Source of the DNA: Comamonas sp. KCTC 72670
Lineage (GTDB): Bacteria > Myxococcota > Myxococcia > Myxococcales > Myxococcaceae
DNA: 64,000 nucleotides
Assembly: GCA_014656495.1 (NCBI GenBank)
Contig: BNCN01000007.1
Coordinates: 186,001 to 250,000, forward strand
Direction of reading: 5' to 3'
The translations under genes were made by a program, and so were the position numbers. This document shows, piece after piece, positions 60,827 through 64,000 of the stretch (position 1 is the stretch's first letter; the number at the start of each line of letters is the position of its first letter). The notes below the pieces were generated by a model. It ran no database searches. It saw nothing but the letters and a program-made list of their open reading frames with translations, and had not been told where the DNA came from.

Positions 60827-63166
60827 ATGCCCATCGTTCCTCCCCGACTCGACGACAGGAGCTTCCCGGACCTCGTCGAGGAGCTGCTCTCCCGAATCCC
60901 GGGACACACTCCGGAGTGGACCCATGCGCGCGTGGGGGACCCGGGTCGCACGATGCTGGAGCTGTTCGCCTGGCTGGCGGACTCCATCCTCTACCGCGCG
61001 AACCTCATCCCCGAGCGCCAGCGGCTGGCCTTCCTGCGGCTGCTGGGCGCGAGCCTGCGCCCCGCCGAGGCCGCCACCGGCGTGGTGCGCGTCTACTTCG
61101 ACACCGAGGAGCTTCAGCCGTCCGTCTCGATCCGGCCCTTCGCCGCGCTACGGCAGCCCGTGTCCTTCGAGACGCGGGACGAGCTGACCGTGGTGCACCT
61201 CACCGCGGAGGCGTACCGCAAGCGCCCGCTCACGGAGACGGAGCGCCAACAGCACGCCTCCATGCTCCCGAGGCTCGCCCAGGTCTACGGACTGGACCCC
61301 AAGGCCTCGCACGGCTTCTACGCGACGACGCCTGTGTTCCCGCTTGGCGCCGCCGACCCGCGGGGGCTCGACCTGGTGACGGAGACAGTGGACGGATGCC
61401 TGTGGCTCGCGCTGCTCGCGCCCAAGGCGGAGCACGTCGCGGCCCTGCGTGAGGACCTGACGAAAGGCAATGGCCAGGGACCGAGGCTGCTCAACGTGGG
61501 CGTGTCTCCCGTCATGGAGGTGCCCGCCCTCTCCGAGCTGCTCGGCGCGCGAGGCCGCCTGCCGCACACGTGGGAGGTGACGGGAACCCCCACCGCGGAC
61601 CGGGCGCCGGTGTACCACCGCCTCACCGTCATGGCGGACTCGACGCAGGAGCTGTCCCGCCGGGGCGTCGTGCGGCTGCTGCTGCCATCGGACCTGGGCG
61701 TGCCCGTCAACGACGTCCGGCAGGACACGCGCGCCGGACTGGGTGACCGGCCCCCTCGCCTGGATGACCCTCGGGTGGCCGCACGGCTGGTGACGTGGCT
61801 GCGCCTGCGGCCCAGTGGCAAGCCGGAGCGCTTCGCGGTGGGCTGGGTGGACATCAACGCGGTGGAGGTGGACCAGCGGGAGTCCACGGGCGGGCGCCTG
61901 ATTGGCCAGGGCGACGGCAACGCGGAGCAGGAGCTGCGCCTGCCCTCCGGCTCCGTGGAGCGCGCCAGCTTCCAGCTCTATGTGGAGGAGCCCGGCGTGG
62001 GTTACCGCGAGTGGCGCCTCATCGAGGACCTCGCGCTGGCCCGCCGTGATGAGCCCGTCTACGTCCTGGACGCCGAGGCGGGCACGGTGCGCTTCGGAGA
62101 CGGCGTGCGCGGCCGGGTGCCGCTCGCCGGAGCCCAGGTGCTGGTCGCGCGGATGCGCAGCGGCGGCGGCGTGGCGGGGAACCTTCCACCGGGCAGCTTG
62201 AAGGACATCAGCGCGTACCGGGTCGATGGCAGCCCCGCTCCCGGACTGAAGGTCCAACAACCGGAGCCCACCCTGGGCGGCAGGGATGCGGAGACCCTGG
62301 CCGAGGCCGAGCGCCGCATCCCCGCATTGCTGCGCCACGTGGACCGGGCCGTGACGGAAGAAGACTACCGGCGGCTCGCCGCGAGCACGCCGGGTGTGCA
62401 GTTGGGGCGCGTGGAGGTGTTGCCGCGCTTCGAGCCCCGGCAGCGGCGCGACGGTGTCCCCGGTGTCGTCTCCGTCATGGTGCTGCCCACGGCCACGCGG
62501 CTGGAAGCGCCCTACCCGCGCGCGGACCGGCCGCTGCTCGAAGCCGTCCATGCCTACCTGGACGCCCGCAGGCCGCTCACCACCGAGCTGTACATGATGG
62601 GCTGCGAGTACGTCCCCCTGGGCCTGGGCGTGGGCATCACCGTGCGCGAGGGCTTCGGCCGCGAGACGGTGGTGCAGGCCGTGCGGCAGGCGGTGCGCCG
62701 GTTCTTGTTCCCGCTGCCCGCGGGAGGTCCCACGGGCGCAGGCTGGCCGCTCGGCCGGGACGTCCAGGACCGGGAGCTCTACGTGGCGGTGGCGCAGGTG
62801 CCTGGCGTGGCCAGCATCGCCGGCGTGAGCCTCTTCGCCTGGGGCACGGTGACTCGCGTGCTCCGCGACTCGCGTCGCGCCGGAGCCACGCAGGATGTCG
62901 CTCGCTTCACGGTGGAGCCCCCTGCCCCGTCCGTGCTCCAAGCGGTGGGCGCGGTGAACCCGAGCTGGCTCCACCTCAAGGGCGGCACCGCGACGACACC
63001 GGTGGAGCTGTCCATCGCGGACTGGCAACTGCCGGAGCTGCTCAAGGTGGCCGTGAATGCCGACGGCGAGGTGCCGACGATGCTTCACGGGCTCGGAGAT
63101 GAAGGAAGCGGCGTGGACTCCTCGCAGGCGGGCGTGGCGGTGCCCGTCGTCCCCGAGGTCTGCTGA
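60827..63166 (+). CDS. Baseplate J-like assembly protein (Pvc11-like)
   Basis: A 779-aa baseplate wedge protein. It begins VPPRLDDRSFPDLVEELLSR, IPGHTPEWTHARVGDPGRTM, LELFAWLADSILYRANLIPE, all typical of putative baseplate assembly proteins in eCIS and Myoviridae-like particles. The core has VYVLDAEAGTVRFGDGVRGR, GGGVAGNLPPGSLKDISAYR, AERRIPALLRHVDRAVTEED and LTTELYMMGCEYVPLGLGVG. The stop overlaps the next start (TGATG). It links the gp25-bound hub to the sheath. Confidence 0.92.
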   Translation: MPIVPPRLDDRSFPDLVEELLSRIPGHTPEWTHARVGDPGRTMLELFAWLADSILYRANLIPERQRLAFLRLLGASLRPAEAATGVVRVYFDTEELQPSVSIRPFAALRQPVSFETRDELTVVHLTAEAYRKRPLTETERQQHASMLPRLAQVYGLDPKASHGFYATTPVFPLGAADPRGLDLVTETVDGCLWLALLAPKAEHVAALREDLTKGNGQGPRLLNVGVSPVMEVPALSELLGARGRLPHTWEVTGTPTADRAPVYHRLTVMADSTQELSRRGVVRLLLPSDLGVPVNDVRQDTRAGLGDRPPRLDDPRVAARLVTWLRLRPSGKPERFAVGWVDINAVEVDQRESTGGRLIGQGDGNAEQELRLPSGSVERASFQLYVEEPGVGYREWRLIEDLALARRDEPVYVLDAEAGTVRFGDGVRGRVPLAGAQVLVARMRSGGGVAGNLPPGSLKDISAYRVDGSPAPGLKVQQPEPTLGGRDAETLAEAERRIPALLRHVDRAVTEEDYRRLAASTPGVQLGRVEVLPRFEPRQRRDGVPGVVSVMVLPTATRLEAPYPRADRPLLEAVHAYLDARRPLTTELYMMGCEYVPLGLGVGITVREGFGRETVVQAVRQAVRRFLFPLPAGGPTGAGWPLGRDVQDRELYVAVAQVPGVASIAGVSLFAWGTVTRVLRDSRRAGATQDVARFTVEPPAPSVLQAVGAVNPSWLHLKGGTATTPVELSIADWQLPELLKVAVNADGEVPTMLHGLGDEGSGVDSSQAGVAVPVVPEVC

Positions 63167-64000
63167 TGGACGCCAACCGCCTCCGGTTCCACATGCTGGC
63201 GGATGCGCAGGACTGGCTGACGGAGAGCTCCGTCTCCGACGGCGAGGTGTGTCTCTACGATGCGAAGCGCAAGACGCTCCGCTTGGGGAGTCTGGGAGAG
63301 ACGCGCACCTTCGATGAGGAGCTGGACCTCACCGAACTCGAGCCGCGCCTCGCGCGAGTGCCGGGCGCGGTGGACGCATTCGGGACCTGGGCGTGGTGGG
63401 ACTCCGCCGCGGGCCAGGTGCGCGCGGCCGGAGGTGGCGCGGGGAGCACCCTGCGTTTCGAGGCCGCGCAAGTCGGACTGGCCGGAGCGGTGACGGACCT
63501 GTCGCCCGGCGCGGGCGGCGTCCTCTACGTCGCGGTGGCCCAGCGCGTGGTGGCGCTGCACTTGCGCAAGCGGTGGTCCGCCACCGTCTTCCCTGCCGAA
63601 GGATTCACCGCGCACCGCATCGCCTCGGACCCGAGGGGCGGCGCCTACGTGTTGAGCGGGCCGCCCTCCTTCGCCCCCGCCGCGCCTCCCGCCGTGCTCG
63701 GCCGGGTCGACGGACAGCCGCTGCCCGACGTCCTCTCCGTTCCCTCCGGCGCGGACCTGTTCCGCCCCGCGCAGGAGAACCCCGACCCGCCTCGGACGCG
63801 CGCGCTCGCGACGCTGGCCTGGCCCGGCGAAGTGCCGGTGGCGCTGGCCTGCGACAGCCAGGGACGGCTGGCGGTGTTGAGCTGGGTGATGGACGCGGCC
63901 CTCGCGGGGGTGCCCGCGGACGCGGCGTACGCGCGGCTGCGCTTCTATACGAGCCGGTTCTCCGCGCCCGTCGCGCTTCCGGGCGTGCTACGCCCCTTCA
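63166..64000 (+). CDS. Propeller-like tail protein, incomplete at right edge
   Basis: A reading frame open from ATG 63166 (overlapping the baseplate J stop) to the window edge, 278 codons with no stop. It begins MDANRLRFHMLADAQDWLTE, followed by WDSAAGQVRAAGGGAGST, LYVAVAQRVVALHLRKRW, FTAHRIASDPRGGAYVLSG and LACDSQGRLAVLSWV, which are strand-turn units like those of NHL propellers. In related loci a tail protein with a gpI-like N terminus and propeller lies here. The rest of the gene is outside the window. Confidence 0.7.
   Translation, partial: MDANRLRFHMLADAQDWLTESSVSDGEVCLYDAKRKTLRLGSLGETRTFDEELDLTELEPRLARVPGAVDAFGTWAWWDSAAGQVRAAGGGAGSTLRFEAAQVGLAGAVTDLSPGAGGVLYVAVAQRVVALHLRKRWSATVFPAEGFTAHRIASDPRGGAYVLSGPPSFAPAAPPAVLGRVDGQPLPDVLSVPSGADLFRPAQENPDPPRTRALATLAWPGEVPVALACDSQGRLAVLSWVMDAALAGVPADAAYARLRFYTSRFSAPVALPGVLRPF

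Noticed and set aside
61148-63088. A 646-codon minus-strand frame over baseplate J
   Set aside because: Shadow of a clearly recognised baseplate gene; composition is His/Arg/Gln-rich noise.
42197-64000. Prophage or tailocin of phage origin
   Set aside because: No capsid, portal, terminase, lysis or integrase genes; the DUF4157 cargo, DUF4255 and DUF5908-like genes point to eCIS.

Overview
The window looks like chromosome of a Myxococcaceae bacterium (Myxococcus or a close relative). It is high-GC throughout except for one patch, and the order romR, double-CheW gene, receiver-GGDEF gene, encC, groEL without groES resembles, from memory, the Myxococcus xanthus MXAN_446x neighbourhood. DUF2381/kinase pairs, many TPR lipoproteins and a selenocysteine tRNA fit the same group. 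No database was searched; names rest on motifs, length and order.

1-28.9 kb is core chromosome. It holds the end of lexA; a TPR lipoprotein and a CsgG-like/beta-barrel outer-membrane protein; an eno-surE-LysM/M23 operon; a divergent ADP-ribosylglycohydrolase; a 58-aa conserved-looking small protein; a thioesterase-glpX-SRPBCC operon; a PafA-like phosphatase; romR-valS-nadC, where ValS carries a long histone H1-like tail; a double-CheW protein and a diguanylate cyclase; the encapsulin cargo ferritin EncC, with a perfect cargo-loading peptide; a hybrid kinase with its downstream propeller lipoprotein; groEL with promoter and CIRCE operator; a lone receiver; a TPR-zincin protein; and a TetR/epimerase divergent pair with an operator.

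28.97-36.3 kb is an accessory island next to tRNA-Sec (selC, with its own promoter). The first half (29.1-32.6 kb) is visibly AT-richer. It encodes a three-gene overlapping operon: a HEPN-like protein, a ParA-type ATPase with the variant P-loop KGGVGR, and a P-loop ATPase with a winged-helix-like end. After a gene-poor relic zone comes a 941-aa STAND protein with an N-terminal Cap4/DUF4297-like nuclease, TPR-like repeats and a C-terminal SEC-C zinc knuckle, i.e. an Avs-like defence protein. These two are the best candidates for undescribed immune systems.

36.5-42 kb is a signalling block: two Ser/Thr kinases around a pair of related XRE regulators, a DUF2381 protein, a relic reading frame and a DUF2019-like protein.

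42.2 kb to the right edge is an extracellular contractile injection system (eCIS) locus. It opens with a 1693-aa DUF4157 protein ending in a zincin-like toxin domain, the probable cargo, followed by an unknown 249-aa protein and a pentapeptide-repeat protein. A second operon, with a palindrome in its leader, encodes a Pvc16-like DUF4255 protein, an unknown beta-rich protein, a large sheath, the tube, a second sheath-like and a second tube-like protein, a Pvc7-like protein with a Gly-rich tail, a small DUF5908-like protein, a hub and spike encoded separately, a protein with a C-terminal membrane segment, gp25, baseplate J, and an unfinished propeller-like gene. No capsid, terminase or integrase is present, so this is not a prophage. 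The AAA ATPase and fibre genes expected in such loci are probably to the right.
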